Positions 23,797 through 32,725 of a DNA stretch of 64,000 nt are shown here, one piece after another; positions within the stretch are counted from its first letter, which is position 1, and the number at the start of each line of letters is the position of its first letter. Location: contig NZ_JAZGJP010000008.1 in assembly GCF_036408795.1 (NCBI RefSeq), positions 1-64,000 of the forward strand, given 5' to 3'. Below the pieces are notes generated by a model. The model worked only from the letters and a program-made list of their open reading frames with translations. It ran no database searches and was not told where the DNA came from. The stretch comes from Olsenella_L kribbiana. GTDB taxonomy: Bacteria > Actinomycetota > Coriobacteriia > Coriobacteriales > Atopobiaceae. Position numbers and translations under genes: made by a program.

Positions 23797-25521
23797 CTAT
23801 CTCTTCAGGCCCTGAAGTCCCAGAAGCGCTGCTCCGATGGCTCCGCAGAGCTGGGAGTCGGGATGCGTGGCGACAGGGGAGCCGAGTGCCTCGGAGAGGG
23901 CTGTGACGACACCTGCGTTCTGGGCGACGCCTCCGGTCATGAGATAGGGGCCCTCGGCGTGCACGCGCTTTGCGAGCGCCACGGTCTTGGCGGCAACCGA
24001 GACATCGAGGCCGTGGATGATGTCAGGGACAGGCGTGTCCTGTGCGACGAGGCTCACGACCTCCGACTCGGCGAAGACCGTGCACATGCTCGAGATCTTC
24101 ACCTCGTGCTTCCAGGTGAGGCCGAGGCGGCAGAATTCGTCGAGCGGCAGTTCAAGCGTCCTTGCCATCATCTCGAGGAAGCGGCCCGTGCCGGCGGCGC
24201 ACTTGTCGTTCATTGCGAACGAGAGCACCTCGCCTTCGGGAGAGAGATGGATCGCCTTCGAGTCCTGGCCGCCGATATCGATGATCGAGCGGACAGAGGG
24301 CATGAGGTAATGGGCGCCGGCAGCATGGCAGGTGATCTCAGTGATGGTCGTATCCATGCCAGGGATGTTCATGCGACCGTAGCCGGTAGCCACAGAGAGG
24401 CCGATGTCTTCCGGAGAAAGGCCTGCCTCCTCGAGCACGGCTGCCTTTGCCGCTTCGGCGGCGCGGCTCGCCTTGGCGCCGGTAGCCAGGATCTTCGTTG
24501 CGAGGATATGGCCATCGGCGTCCATGAGGACGGCGTCGGTCGAAGTTGAGCCTGAGTCGATGCCGAGAACATAGCGGACCGGGGCATCCGTACGTGTTGC
24601 GGCTGGCTGCTTCTTGGCGCCGATCGTCTCCGTGAATGCCTCGATGCGCGTGGCAAGCTGGCCTGCGCTCTGGGAGCTTCCGTCTGTCTCTATCTTCACG
24701 GTGGGCACGCTGCCTTTCATGTCGCGGCATTCGAAGCCGTAGTAGTCGCAGAATTTCATCGTGTGGTAGATGATGCCGCGCTCGCCCTTTTCGCTGAAGA
24801 GCTTCTGGCGTGCAGTGTCGTCCTGCATGCGCATGCACGGCATCTGGTCGAGGAGTGCCTCCGCGTACCAGTCAAGGAAGGCAGAAAGAGGCTCTCTCTT
24901 CTCTTCAGGGCCGCAGGCTTCGCAGTGCCCCTGCCTCTCCATGCGGGCGAGGCTTCGGGGCAGCGTATCAGGAAGATGCCGGGAAGTGCAGGTCGCATTC
25001 TCGACAGGAAGCGCTACCTCGCGCCCGACAGCAGAGAGCAGGGCTTTCGAGGCATGGGCGCCGGCAAGCGTCACGTGATCCTGCGCAAGCGGGACTGTCG
25101 GCTCGAGAGCGGCTAGCGCACGTCCGAGGTCGAACGTCTTGCCGCAAGTCTCGGCATAGCTTTTCGCAAGCGTCTCGAGCCGCGCGCGAAAGAGGGCTGC
25201 CTCTCTCGGTCCGCGCTTCCTCGGAAGATCGAGCAGATAGAGGAAGCGGTAGCGTCCGGGGTGCTTCTCTTCGGTCTCTCTGAGCACGTCGAATACGCGC
25301 TTCACAGCGTCGCAGCACGTGACAAGCACGACCTCGTGCACATCGTCCTCGAGCAGGCGCTCGAGCATGCCTTTTGCGTAGCCGCAGAGGTTTGCGTGCG
25401 CGAGCGTTGCGGCAGCCTGAAAGTCGGATGTGTCTGTCTCGGCGAGGTGTGCTGCGGTGCCGAAGCCGGCAAAGAGCTCCGTCGGCGTGTACTTGCAGGC
25501 GTAGAAGATCTCGTCAGCCAC
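23797..25521 (-). CDS. Fused 2-hydroxyacyl-CoA dehydratase D-type component and activase
   Basis: A 574-residue fusion. Residues 1 to about 300 resemble HgdB/FldC-type Fe-S components (I-F-Y-A-C-K-Y-T-P-T-E-L-F start, later I-I-Y-H-T-M-K-F-C-D-Y-Y). From about 315 an HgdC/BadFG-type ATPase follows: V-L-G-I-D-S-G-S-T-S-T-D, I-D-I-G-G-Q-D-S-K, and the two cluster cysteines in N-D-K-C-A-A-G-T-G-R-F and I-S-S-M-C-T-V-F-A-E-S-E. The activase should inject an electron into a partner Fe-S protein with ATP. GTG 25521 overlaps the upstream gene by eight bases. No CoA-transferase or acyl-CoA genes adjoin, so the substrate is open; double-cubane-cluster reductases are another possibility. Confidence 0.85.
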   Translation of the reverse strand: MADEIFYACKYTPTELFAGFGTAAHLAETDTSDFQAAATLAHANLCGYAKGMLERLLEDDVHEVVLVTCCDAVKRVFDVLRETEEKHPGRYRFLYLLDLPRKRGPREAALFRARLETLAKSYAETCGKTFDLGRALAALEPTVPLAQDHVTLAGAHASKALLSAVGREVALPVENATCTSRHLPDTLPRSLARMERQGHCEACGPEEKREPLSAFLDWYAEALLDQMPCMRMQDDTARQKLFSEKGERGIIYHTMKFCDYYGFECRDMKGSVPTVKIETDGSSQSAGQLATRIEAFTETIGAKKQPAATRTDAPVRYVLGIDSGSTSTDAVLMDADGHILATKILATGAKASRAAEAAKAAVLEEAGLSPEDIGLSVATGYGRMNIPGMDTTITEITCHAAGAHYLMPSVRSIIDIGGQDSKAIHLSPEGEVLSFAMNDKCAAGTGRFLEMMARTLELPLDEFCRLGLTWKHEVKISSMCTVFAESEVVSLVAQDTPVPDIIHGLDVSVAAKTVALAKRVHAEGPYLMTGGVAQNAGVVTALSEALGSPVATHPDSQLCGAIGAALLGLQGLKR

Positions 25522-26839
25522 GGTGTGCCTCCAGAAGCTCGAGGAAGGCATCGAATCTCGTGGTCATCTGTCCTTCCATGCAGTTTGCGCGGTCGACCGC
25601 ATCGCCGTCGAGCACGAGGACCGGATATCCTGCGTCTTCGAGCATCTGGCGCATGAGCTGTGAGGCGCCTGCCGTCTGTCGGCATCCCCAATGGCAGAAG
25701 ATCACGGCGCCATCGGCATGCGTCGCCTGAGCGAGGCGTACAAGCGTGCGTCCGCGGCGCTCGGCAGGGCCGTTGAAGCAGTTCCTGACGACCCTTTCTG
25801 CCATGAACTCATAGGGAGTCCCTGGTCCGAAGAGAAGCCCGTCCGCACGGGCACCCTGAAGCCTGGCCTCTTCGCCCTCCGGCTCAAGGAAGTCAAACAT
25901 CATGTCCGACGCTACGATCTGGGCGCGCTCTGTGCAGTCGATCTGCCTTCCTATGCCTTCGAGGAAATACGGGGAGACATGGCCCCAGACAAGGTTCAGG
26001 CCCTGGTACGTATCGGCGTAGGCGATATCGTGCTTCATGCGTGTCGCAAATCGCTCTGCCTCAGGCCTGCCAAGCAGGAGATGCAGGTCGAGCATCTCCA
26101 TCATCTCGAGCGTCATCGTGTTCCTGAGATTCTTGCCGCTGCGGTGGGGAAGGGTAGAGAGAAGCGCCTTCCTCGTGCGTTCGGAGCTCTCGCAGAGCTC
26201 TGTGAGCTTCGTCTCGCTGAGCTTCTTTCCGAAGGCTTCCTCTGCCATCTTCCCCATGTCCCTGAGCTCGTCTGCGACGTAGAGGATTGCATTGCGGGAG
26301 AGCTCGTAGGGGACATCGATGAAGGAGAAGGGCACGCCCCAGCGCGCAGCGAGCGTCTTGAAGCTCAGATTGTTCGCGTCGCAGGCGACGGAGGTCGCAG
26401 CAAGCATGCGGGGCGCCTCGAGCACGCCTGTCGTGGCAAGGCCCATGAGCGTCTTGTGGTAGCTGCAGTAGGTCTCGGGGATGCCTGAGGCTTCTGCGGC
26501 TGCGATGATGCCGGACTCTGCCTGGGCGCCGCTTGCAAAGCTTGCAATGGCTTCGGCTGTCGCAGGCAGGGCATCGAGCGCATGGAAGATCTCGTTGGGC
26601 GTGAAGATGCTCGTCACTGCCATGCGCTCAGGATGTGCCATGGCAGTGACGACGCGGGACATGAAGAGGGCATAGCCCTCGCGTCCCGAAGGCAGGAAGC
26701 GCCTGTCTCCTGCTATCTGCGTCTTTGCCGCCATGCCCTTGTAGCCTGCCATGAGCCAGGCGCGGGCAAAGGAAGGACGTGTGGCCAGCGCATTGTCGGC
26801 CACACGTCCATACCAGGCGATAATGTCGTCTGCCGTCAT
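25514..26839 (-). CDS. 2-hydroxyacyl-CoA dehydratase family Fe-S protein (HgdB-like)
   Basis: A 441-residue HgdB/DCCP-type protein. Hallmarks are the N-terminal S-I-F-T-P-N-E-I-F-H-A-L-D, the C-S-Y-H-K-T segment, C-D-A-N-N, V-I-F-C-H-W-G-C-R-Q and the C-terminal D-G-D-A-V-D-R-A-N-C...Q-M-T-T-R-F-D-A-F. Six or more conserved-looking cysteines could bind one or two [4Fe-4S] or a double-cubane cluster. It would receive electrons from the fused activase encoded just downstream. Its ATG directly follows the M16C stop codon, so the three genes form a tight operon. Confidence 0.85.
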   Translation of the reverse strand: MTADDIIAWYGRVADNALATRPSFARAWLMAGYKGMAAKTQIAGDRRFLPSGREGYALFMSRVVTAMAHPERMAVTSIFTPNEIFHALDALPATAEAIASFASGAQAESGIIAAAEASGIPETYCSYHKTLMGLATTGVLEAPRMLAATSVACDANNLSFKTLAARWGVPFSFIDVPYELSRNAILYVADELRDMGKMAEEAFGKKLSETKLTELCESSERTRKALLSTLPHRSGKNLRNTMTLEMMEMLDLHLLLGRPEAERFATRMKHDIAYADTYQGLNLVWGHVSPYFLEGIGRQIDCTERAQIVASDMMFDFLEPEGEEARLQGARADGLLFGPGTPYEFMAERVVRNCFNGPAERRGRTLVRLAQATHADGAVIFCHWGCRQTAGASQLMRQMLEDAGYPVLVLDGDAVDRANCMEGQMTTRFDAFLELLEAHRG

Positions 26840-29809
26840 CTATGCCTCATCCGGTGACATGAGCTGGACGACCTCGAACGGATGCTTCGAGGAGGCGATG
26901 ATGTCAGAAGAGCCGAAGACGCAGGACACGTGGTGCTCGGCACACCAGGCAAGCGGCGTGGCCAGGCCCCTGATATCGTCTGCAGACGTCTCGAGCACCT
27001 CGTGCCTCAGATTCTGTCGCCACGTGGCGGGACGCTCCTGGAAGCGTGCGCCATCCTGGAGCCGTGCCCAGGAGCGGGGCTTCTTCGGCGCATCGATGCC
27101 GGCGACGGTCGAGACGAGGTATCCCGTGAGCTCGCCGTCCTGCGGCTCCCAGTCCTTGAGCCAGGCAGCCTGGCCTTCGTAGCGCGCAAGCGTCTCGTCG
27201 ATATGGGGGTCGCGGTAGGAGTAGTTCTGCGTCATTCCGTTCGACTGATGACGGATGCCGGCGCCGTAGGCGCCGCCCTTCACGCGGACCTCGTTCCAGA
27301 GGTAGCCGAAGGAGAGCGGACGGGTACCGACCTGCCAGACACCGAGCGAGCTCGTATCGTCAGGGCAGGGAAGCGAGGACGTCCCGACATAGACGACGTT
27401 CGATGGCACGACGAAGGCCTCGTCGACAGGCTCTGCAGGCGGAATCTTGAGATTCTCCTCGGTGACCTGGCCGCCCTTGAAGGGAAGGCCGAGGTCACCT
27501 GCGGCATCCCAGAAGCGGGCAAGGTCCTCGTCTGAACCGGTGAAGCTCACTTGGATATCGTCTGCCGTGAAGATGCGGCCGGCAAGGTTGTAGAGCACCT
27601 CGACGGTCGGCTGCTTCCTGTACTGCCAGCGGTCCAGGAGCTTCTTCAGGAACAGATAGAAGTCGACGCCCGAGAGCTTGTCCATGAAGCGGGAGAGCGG
27701 CAGGATCTTCGACGTGGCCCTGTTCATCGCAAGGACATGGCCGTTGTTCATGAACTCCTGCTCCATTGCAACACGGCGCTGCTGGAGGATCTGGTAGATC
27801 TTGTCGGTGTCCTCGCCGAAGAGCGTCTCTGCCCAGACCTCGCGCGGAATCGAGGCAAGGGACGCCACGTTCTCGGAGAGTGCGGAGGCGCCGACGACGA
27901 GCTTCGGATTCACGAAGCCGAGGTCGCCCTGCTTGCCATAGGCCTCGCAGAACACGCTGAAGCTGCCGAGCTTCGTCTCGACGAGCGTGTCGAGATCGGA
28001 TGCCGTGTGGTGCTGCGTCGAGAGATTGCCCAGAAGGTCGGAAAGGATCGCGACATAGGGGAGCTCTTCGAAGCCGACGCGCTTGAGGTCGAAGTAGTAA
28101 TAGACATAGTCGATGTGGTGCGTCTCGATCCTGTGGTGCCAGCAGGGAAGAGGCGTGCTCGACTCTGCGACTTCAGGATCTTTCGTTCCCTCATCGATAT
28201 CGGAGAGGGCAAGGGCGGGAAGCTTCGCCAAGTTCTCCGGGCTGTCTGGCGCCTCCTGCTCGGCCCTGAGCGCAGCCTCCTCGTCCATCACCTGCTGAAG
28301 GGCAGCGTCGTCCATCTTGGCCTTGAGGTCGGAGAGCTCCTTCTCCTCTTCGGCGTGGCTTCCTTCCTCGGCAGGCACGAGCTCGACGGCGGCGGTGTGT
28401 GCGCTTTCGCAGATGAGCTCGGAGAGGAGCTTCTCGAAGTAGCCCTTCTCGATGCCTGCATGCATATGGGCCAGTGCATCCTCATAGCGCAGGTAGTCAT
28501 AGGGACGATCGTCGTCGTAGAGCCAGCTCGAGAGGGCCTGGATCGAGAGCGCGACACCGTCGGAGTAGCCCCAGTCGCCTTCGCGCAGGTTGAACTCTGC
28601 CTGGGCAAGGGAGGCTTCGAGCTTCTCATGGTCGATACCGTCGGAGACGAGCTTTTGGCAGAAGTCCTCGACGAAGGGACGGAACTTCTCTGCAGCTCCG
28701 TCGTGGAGCCCCTTGAGCTCGAGGAAGGCAAGCGGCTGCTGCACGCCGTCGACAAGCGTCGCCGTGAAGTCGTCTGCAAGCCCTGCTTCCATCACGGCAT
28801 GCTTCAAGGGTGCCTCGTTCGAGCCGGCAAGGGTATCGAGCAGGACATCTGTGGCCAGCACGCGCTCGCGGTCATGCGAGGTGCCGATTACATAGCCCAA
28901 GGCAGCGGAAGCGTTCTCCTTCGCTGTTGCCATCTCCAGCCTCTTCATCTCAAGGCTCTTGAGAGGCTTCTGGAGCGGAAGCGGATTGGGGTCTTTGGCA
29001 TGGCGGTCGGTGGCGCCTTCGAAGCGCTCGCCGATGAAGGCAAGCTCGCGCTCGATATCCATGTCGCCGTAGAGCACGGTGTAGGAATTCCTGAGCTGGT
29101 AGTGGCGGGCGTGGGTGTCGAGGAACTGCTCGTAGGTGAGCGTCACGATCTTCCTCGGGTCGCCGCCCGACTCGAAGGCATAGGGCGTATCCGGGAAGAG
29201 CGCTTCCTGCATTCCGTGGTAGAGGACATCGTCGGGATCGGAGAGGGCTCCCTTCATCTCGTTCAGGACGACACCGTTATACGTGAGCGGGGCGTCTTTC
29301 GAGGCAAGCTCCAGGTGCCAGCCTTCCTGCTCGAAGATGCGCGGACGCGTATAGATGGCAGGATGCAGCACGGCGTCGAGATAGACGTCCATGAGGTTCT
29401 CGAGGTCCTTCTCGTTCGTGGAGGACACGGGATAGACCGTCTTGTCCGGGAATGTCATTGCGTTCAAAAACGTCTGCATCGACGTCTTGAGGAGGTTGAC
29501 GAAAGGCTCCTTTACGGGGAACTTCTCCGAGCCATCGAGGACGGAGTGCTCGAGGATATGGAAGACGCCGGTCGAATCCTGTGGCGCCGTCTTGAAGCCG
29601 ATCGCGAAGGACTTGTTCGTATCGTCGGTTGCAAGCCAGAGCAGGCGTGCTCCTGTTGCCTCATGCTTCATCACATAGGCGCAGCCGGGGAGCTCCGAGA
29701 TGGGCTCGGCAGAGACGACCTTAAATCCATGGTGGACGGTGCCCGGAGCAAGAGACGGATCGGGCTTGAGGAAATCGGGAGCCTTTGCTCCCTCGGAAGA
29801 ATCAGGCAT
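26840..29809 (-). CDS. M16C insulinase/presequence-protease-like metallopeptidase
   Basis: A 989-residue clamshell zinc protease of the M16C (PreP/Cym1-like) group that degrades peptides of moderate length. The inverted zinc motif H84-I-L-E-H88 and a distal Glu region (N-E-M-K-G-A...) are seen; N- and C-terminal halves are joined by an acidic helical linker around 500-560 (E-E-E-K-E-L-S-D-L-K). No signal peptide is visible, so it is cytoplasmic. I chose ATG 29809, preceded by AAGGAGGCTCC, over 29824. It heads an operon with the two dehydratase-type genes, sharing abutting stop/start codons, an unexpected partnership. Confidence 0.9.
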   Translation of the reverse strand: MPDSSEGAKAPDFLKPDPSLAPGTVHHGFKVVSAEPISELPGCAYVMKHEATGARLLWLATDDTNKSFAIGFKTAPQDSTGVFHILEHSVLDGSEKFPVKEPFVNLLKTSMQTFLNAMTFPDKTVYPVSSTNEKDLENLMDVYLDAVLHPAIYTRPRIFEQEGWHLELASKDAPLTYNGVVLNEMKGALSDPDDVLYHGMQEALFPDTPYAFESGGDPRKIVTLTYEQFLDTHARHYQLRNSYTVLYGDMDIERELAFIGERFEGATDRHAKDPNPLPLQKPLKSLEMKRLEMATAKENASAALGYVIGTSHDRERVLATDVLLDTLAGSNEAPLKHAVMEAGLADDFTATLVDGVQQPLAFLELKGLHDGAAEKFRPFVEDFCQKLVSDGIDHEKLEASLAQAEFNLREGDWGYSDGVALSIQALSSWLYDDDRPYDYLRYEDALAHMHAGIEKGYFEKLLSELICESAHTAAVELVPAEEGSHAEEEKELSDLKAKMDDAALQQVMDEEAALRAEQEAPDSPENLAKLPALALSDIDEGTKDPEVAESSTPLPCWHHRIETHHIDYVYYYFDLKRVGFEELPYVAILSDLLGNLSTQHHTASDLDTLVETKLGSFSVFCEAYGKQGDLGFVNPKLVVGASALSENVASLASIPREVWAETLFGEDTDKIYQILQQRRVAMEQEFMNNGHVLAMNRATSKILPLSRFMDKLSGVDFYLFLKKLLDRWQYRKQPTVEVLYNLAGRIFTADDIQVSFTGSDEDLARFWDAAGDLGLPFKGGQVTEENLKIPPAEPVDEAFVVPSNVVYVGTSSLPCPDDTSSLGVWQVGTRPLSFGYLWNEVRVKGGAYGAGIRHQSNGMTQNYSYRDPHIDETLARYEGQAAWLKDWEPQDGELTGYLVSTVAGIDAPKKPRSWARLQDGARFQERPATWRQNLRHEVLETSADDIRGLATPLAWCAEHHVSCVFGSSDIIASSKHPFEVVQLMSPDEA

Positions 29810-29836
29810 GGAGCCTCCTTGCATGTGTTGCGTACG

Positions 29837-29855
29837 AGAGCTGCCTGACAGCTCT
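29837..29855 (-). promoter_or_regulatory. Hairpin in the leader of the M16C operon
   Basis: AGAGCTG (29837-29843) and CAGCTCT (29849-29855) form a 7-bp stem about 28 bases upstream of the M16C start on the minus strand. No T-run; a role is not evident. Confidence 0.35.
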
Positions 29856-30015
29856 TATGTGTCATGCTTCAAGACTTTAGCATGAGTCGGGGCGGTGCTT
29901 CAGGCCTGCGCCAAGGCAACATTGTTGTCGGCGGCACGCGCTGCGCTTTCCACGGGGGAAACCAGGCACTCTCTGGAAGATGTGCCGGAAAGCATGGGAC
30001 GGGAGGAGAAGAGAT

Positions 30016-30474
30016 ATGGAGCGGATAGACACGGGCAAGCTCCATCAGTTCAGATGCGTCGTGAATCCCTATCTCAGGCATCTCGAAGCACAGGGGGCGC
30101 TCTGCCCGAAGTGTGCAGCAAGGCTCTCTATTGAGCCTGCTTCCTAAAGCCCTGATTTCGGCCTCTGGGTCTGCCCGAGGTGCGGCGTCGTGGACGGCGT
30201 GCAGGCTCCTGAGTTTGCATCGATGCCCATGGATGAGGCGATTGCGGCGGACAGGGCAATGGCAGAAGACCCAGATGAGAAGAGCCGCCAGCAGAGCGGC
30301 ATGCTGCAGAACGGGAGGCAGCTTGCTCACGGAGATGCTTCAAGCCTGTCTAGGGGCTCGGAACTTATTCATGTCTCCGCATGCCGGAAGGACGCCAGAG
30401 GTCCTGAAGGAAGCTTCCTCTCGGGCGCTACAATCTGGATGGAACAGCAAATCGAGGAGGCGCCGTGCAGATGA
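30016..30474 (+). pseudogene. Zinc-ribbon protein gene interrupted by an in-frame TAA
   Basis: ATG 30016 follows GGGAGGAGAAGAGAT, and 43 codons encode a protein with A-L-C-P-K-C-A-A-R-L. A TAA stop is at 30145-30147, yet the same frame continues with the matching half of the ribbon, L-W-V-C-P-R-C-G-V-V-D-G, then a helical acidic region (M-D-E-A-I-A-A-D-R-A-M-A-E-D) before drifting into sequence that looks non-coding, with a TGA at 30472-30474. The two C-x-x-C knuckles need each other to bind zinc, so the stop breaks the domain. It is either a recent nonsense mutation, a sequencing error, or read through. The true 3' end is uncertain. Confidence 0.6.
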
Positions 30475-30983
30475 TGACAGAAGACGAGCTCGACAAGGCG
30501 GAAAGCTACTGGACAAGCCAGGAAAAGGATGCCAAGAAGATGCCGGCCGAGGTGCTGCGCGAGAAAGCCGAGGCATTCCTCACGTCGCACAATACCTGCG
30601 CGCTTGCGTGCGGTGCAGGCGATTTCGTGCGCTGCACGCCGCTCGAATATGTCTGGCGTGACGGGGCCATCTGGATCTTCACCGAAGGCGGACTCAAGTT
30701 CCACGCCCTCCGCAAGAATCTGCGTGTGAGCCTTGCCGTGTTCGAGCCGTATGCGGGCTTCGGCAAGCTTGCGAGCATCCAGGTCACCGGCACGGCCGAG
30801 ATCGTGGACCCCGAGAGTGCAGAGTATGCGGCAGCTGCCGCAGCGAAGGGCATACCCCAGGAGATGCTCGAGCGTGTGCGGACCCGTCTCCATCTCCTGA
30901 AGATAGAGCCCTCCCATATGGATCTTCTCATGAGCGGCTTGCATGATGAGGGCTACAGCCCGCGCCAGAGCCTCGACTGCTAG
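30471..30983 (+). CDS. Pyridoxamine 5'-phosphate oxidase-like flavin protein
   Basis: A 170-residue split-barrel protein of the PNPOx-like superfamily, likely binding FMN, F420 or heme. The barrel segments N-T-C-A-L-A-C-G...V-R-C-T-P-L-E-Y-V-W, W-I-F-T-E-G-G-L-K-F and V-S-L-A-V-F-E-P are typical. Enzymatic role is not known. GAGGAGG precedes either GTG 30465 (gap 4) or ATG 30471 (gap 10); I use the ATG. It starts at the end of the broken zinc-ribbon frame. Confidence 0.78.
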   Translation: MMTEDELDKAESYWTSQEKDAKKMPAEVLREKAEAFLTSHNTCALACGAGDFVRCTPLEYVWRDGAIWIFTEGGLKFHALRKNLRVSLAVFEPYAGFGKLASIQVTGTAEIVDPESAEYAAAAAAKGIPQEMLERVRTRLHLLKIEPSHMDLLMSGLHDEGYSPRQSLDC

Positions 30984-31093
30984 CTTCTGTCCGCCAAGAC
31001 ATCCTGGCATCTGTCCTGCTTGGGTGTTGTGCCCATCGCTATACTCTTTGTGCGGACTCTCGGGAGGAGCGTTCGGCACTTGAGGGGAGCGGC

Positions 31094-32002
31094 ATGGCAG
31101 AGGAGAAGATAAACGAGCATCCGGCACGGCCTGTGCTGGTGCGCGGCATCCTGATCACGCTTGCAGGAGCGGCGCTCTGGGGAATGAACGGCACGATTGC
31201 CAAGGTCCTCATGGAGCGCTATGAGGCGGATCCGCTCTGGATCGCGTGCTTCCGGCAGCTTGGCAGCTGCGTGCTCTTCCTGCTTGCGGCCCATATCGCG
31301 CAGAAGGGGAGGGTCGGCGAGCTTGTGCATGACCGGCAGGCGCTCAAGGGCGTCTTCGGCGTGGCGCTCGGATCCTTCCTGCTTTCCCAGGTTGCCTACC
31401 TCATGGCCATCAAATGGACGAACTCCGGCACGGCAACAGTTCTCCAGAGCCTGCAGATGCTCATCTGCCTTGCCTATGTCTGTGTGAAGGTGAGAAGGCG
31501 ACCGAGGAGGCGCGAGCTTCTGGGGGCTGCCCTGGCCTTGGCAGGCACCTACCTCATCGCAACCGGCGGAAATCCAGGCACGCTGCAGCTGCCGCCTCTG
31601 GGGCTCTTCTGGGGGCTTGTCGCTGCCCTTGCGGGTGCAATACTTGCCATCCAGCCTGCAAAGCTCCTCGCCAGGTGGGGAAGCTTTGCCGTGAACGGCG
31701 TCGGCTTCCTGATTTCGGGCCTGATCTTGACAGCCTTCTTCCAGCCCTGGAACCATATGCCGGCACTTGACGGATTCGGCTGGCTTCTCATCACGCTCTC
31801 GATTGTCCTCGGCACCTTCGGTGCCTACGGTCTCTATCTCCAGGGCGTGAAGGAAGTGGGGTCGCTCCGGGCAACGCTTCTCGGCACGATGGAGCCGGCC
31901 ATGGCAACAGTGACATCGGTCGTATGGCTCGGTACCGTGTTCGACCCGGCGACGCTCGTCGGCTTTGTCCTCGTTATCGCAATGGTCTATCTCACCGCAT
32001 AG
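31094..32002 (+). CDS. EamA/DMT family transporter
   Basis: A 302-residue membrane protein with ten predicted spans in two EamA repeats (G-A-A-L-W-G-M-N-G-T-I-A-K near residue 25 begins the first). Family members export amino acids or other metabolites; the substrate is not readable. GAGGGGAGCGGC precedes the ATG. A strong terminator separates it from the convergent usp gene. Confidence 0.85.
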   Translation: MAEEKINEHPARPVLVRGILITLAGAALWGMNGTIAKVLMERYEADPLWIACFRQLGSCVLFLLAAHIAQKGRVGELVHDRQALKGVFGVALGSFLLSQVAYLMAIKWTNSGTATVLQSLQMLICLAYVCVKVRRRPRRRELLGAALALAGTYLIATGGNPGTLQLPPLGLFWGLVAALAGAILAIQPAKLLARWGSFAVNGVGFLISGLILTAFFQPWNHMPALDGFGWLLITLSIVLGTFGAYGLYLQGVKEVGSLRATLLGTMEPAMATVTSVVWLGTVFDPATLVGFVLVIAMVYLTA

Positions 32003-32003
32003 A

Positions 32004-32031
32004 AGAAGCGGCGCCTGCGGGCGCCGCTTCT
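32004..32031. terminator. Bidirectional terminator
   Basis: AGAAGCGGCGCC at 32004-32015, loop TGCG, GGCGCCGCTTCT at 32020-32031, a perfect 12-bp stem. Confidence 0.82.
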
Positions 32032-32056
32032 GGCATATCTGCTGCTGTGATTCCTG

Positions 32057-32506
32057 CTACTTCACGACGAGCACGTCGCACTTCGAGCTCCTGATCAGAT
32101 AGGTCGAGATGGAGCCCAGAAGGGCATACTTGATTGACGAGAGGCCACGGGCGCCGCAGATCACGATATCCGGCTGGATGATATCGAGCATCTCTTCCTT
32201 CAAGGTCTCGCGGATGCGTCCTGCCTTCACGACGACTTCGACCTTCTTGATCTGCTCGATGCCCTCGGCACGCTTGACCTGATCGGCTATGGAGTCGCGG
32301 AAGCCGGCTTCGAGCGTCGGGATGAGCTCGAGCGGATAGGTTCCTGCCGTCTCGAGCGCGGTCGAGTCGATGACGTGGCCGATGTAGAGCTCTGCATTGT
32401 TGTTTGCCGCCACGATGATGGCGCGGTCGAGCACCTTGTCCTGCTGCTCCGATCCATCGAGAGAGACGAATACCTTGTCGTAGCCGAGATCCTGGAAGCT
32501 TGTCAT
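32057..32506 (-). CDS. Universal stress protein (UspA family)
   Basis: A 149-residue single-domain Usp. The ATP-binding signature G-A-R-G-(9)-G-S is present near the C-terminus (G-A-R-G-L-S-S-I-K-Y-A-L-L-G-S), so it is probably of the nucleotide-binding type. The start K-V-F-V-S-L-D-G-S-E is standard. ATG 32506 follows GAGGAGGTTGTC; the far longer frame to 33796 is the shadow of uppP. It diverges from uppP with 219 bases between. Confidence 0.88.
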   Translation of the reverse strand: MTSFQDLGYDKVFVSLDGSEQQDKVLDRAIIVAANNNAELYIGHVIDSTALETAGTYPLELIPTLEAGFRDSIADQVKRAEGIEQIKKVEVVVKAGRIRETLKEEMLDIIQPDIVICGARGLSSIKYALLGSISTYLIRSSKCDVLVVK

Positions 32507-32725
32507 GACAACCTCCTCGCACGGGGCGCCTTTTTTGTGTCTAGCGGCGCCGGTAACCCTCAAAGGGGCATCAGTTCGTCCTGTACCCCGGAAATGATGC
32601 GCTTTGCGCGAAAGCGGCGGACTTTGCGGCGAGCGGCAGCTTTGCTGTCTATGATGGGTTGGATGAAACGTCAGAGAAAGATTGTGGGCATGCAGGGTGC
32701 GTGCCCTTGTAGGAGGTAGATACCT

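Noticed and set aside
23797..26839. Complete 2-hydroxyglutarate fermentation cluster
   Set aside because: No CoA-transferase, acyl-CoA dehydrogenase, decarboxylase or separate A subunit is present in the window.
27551..29848. Long plus-strand frame (765 codons) opposite the M16C gene
   Set aside because: Antisense shadow of a long GC-rich gene; no recognisable domain.
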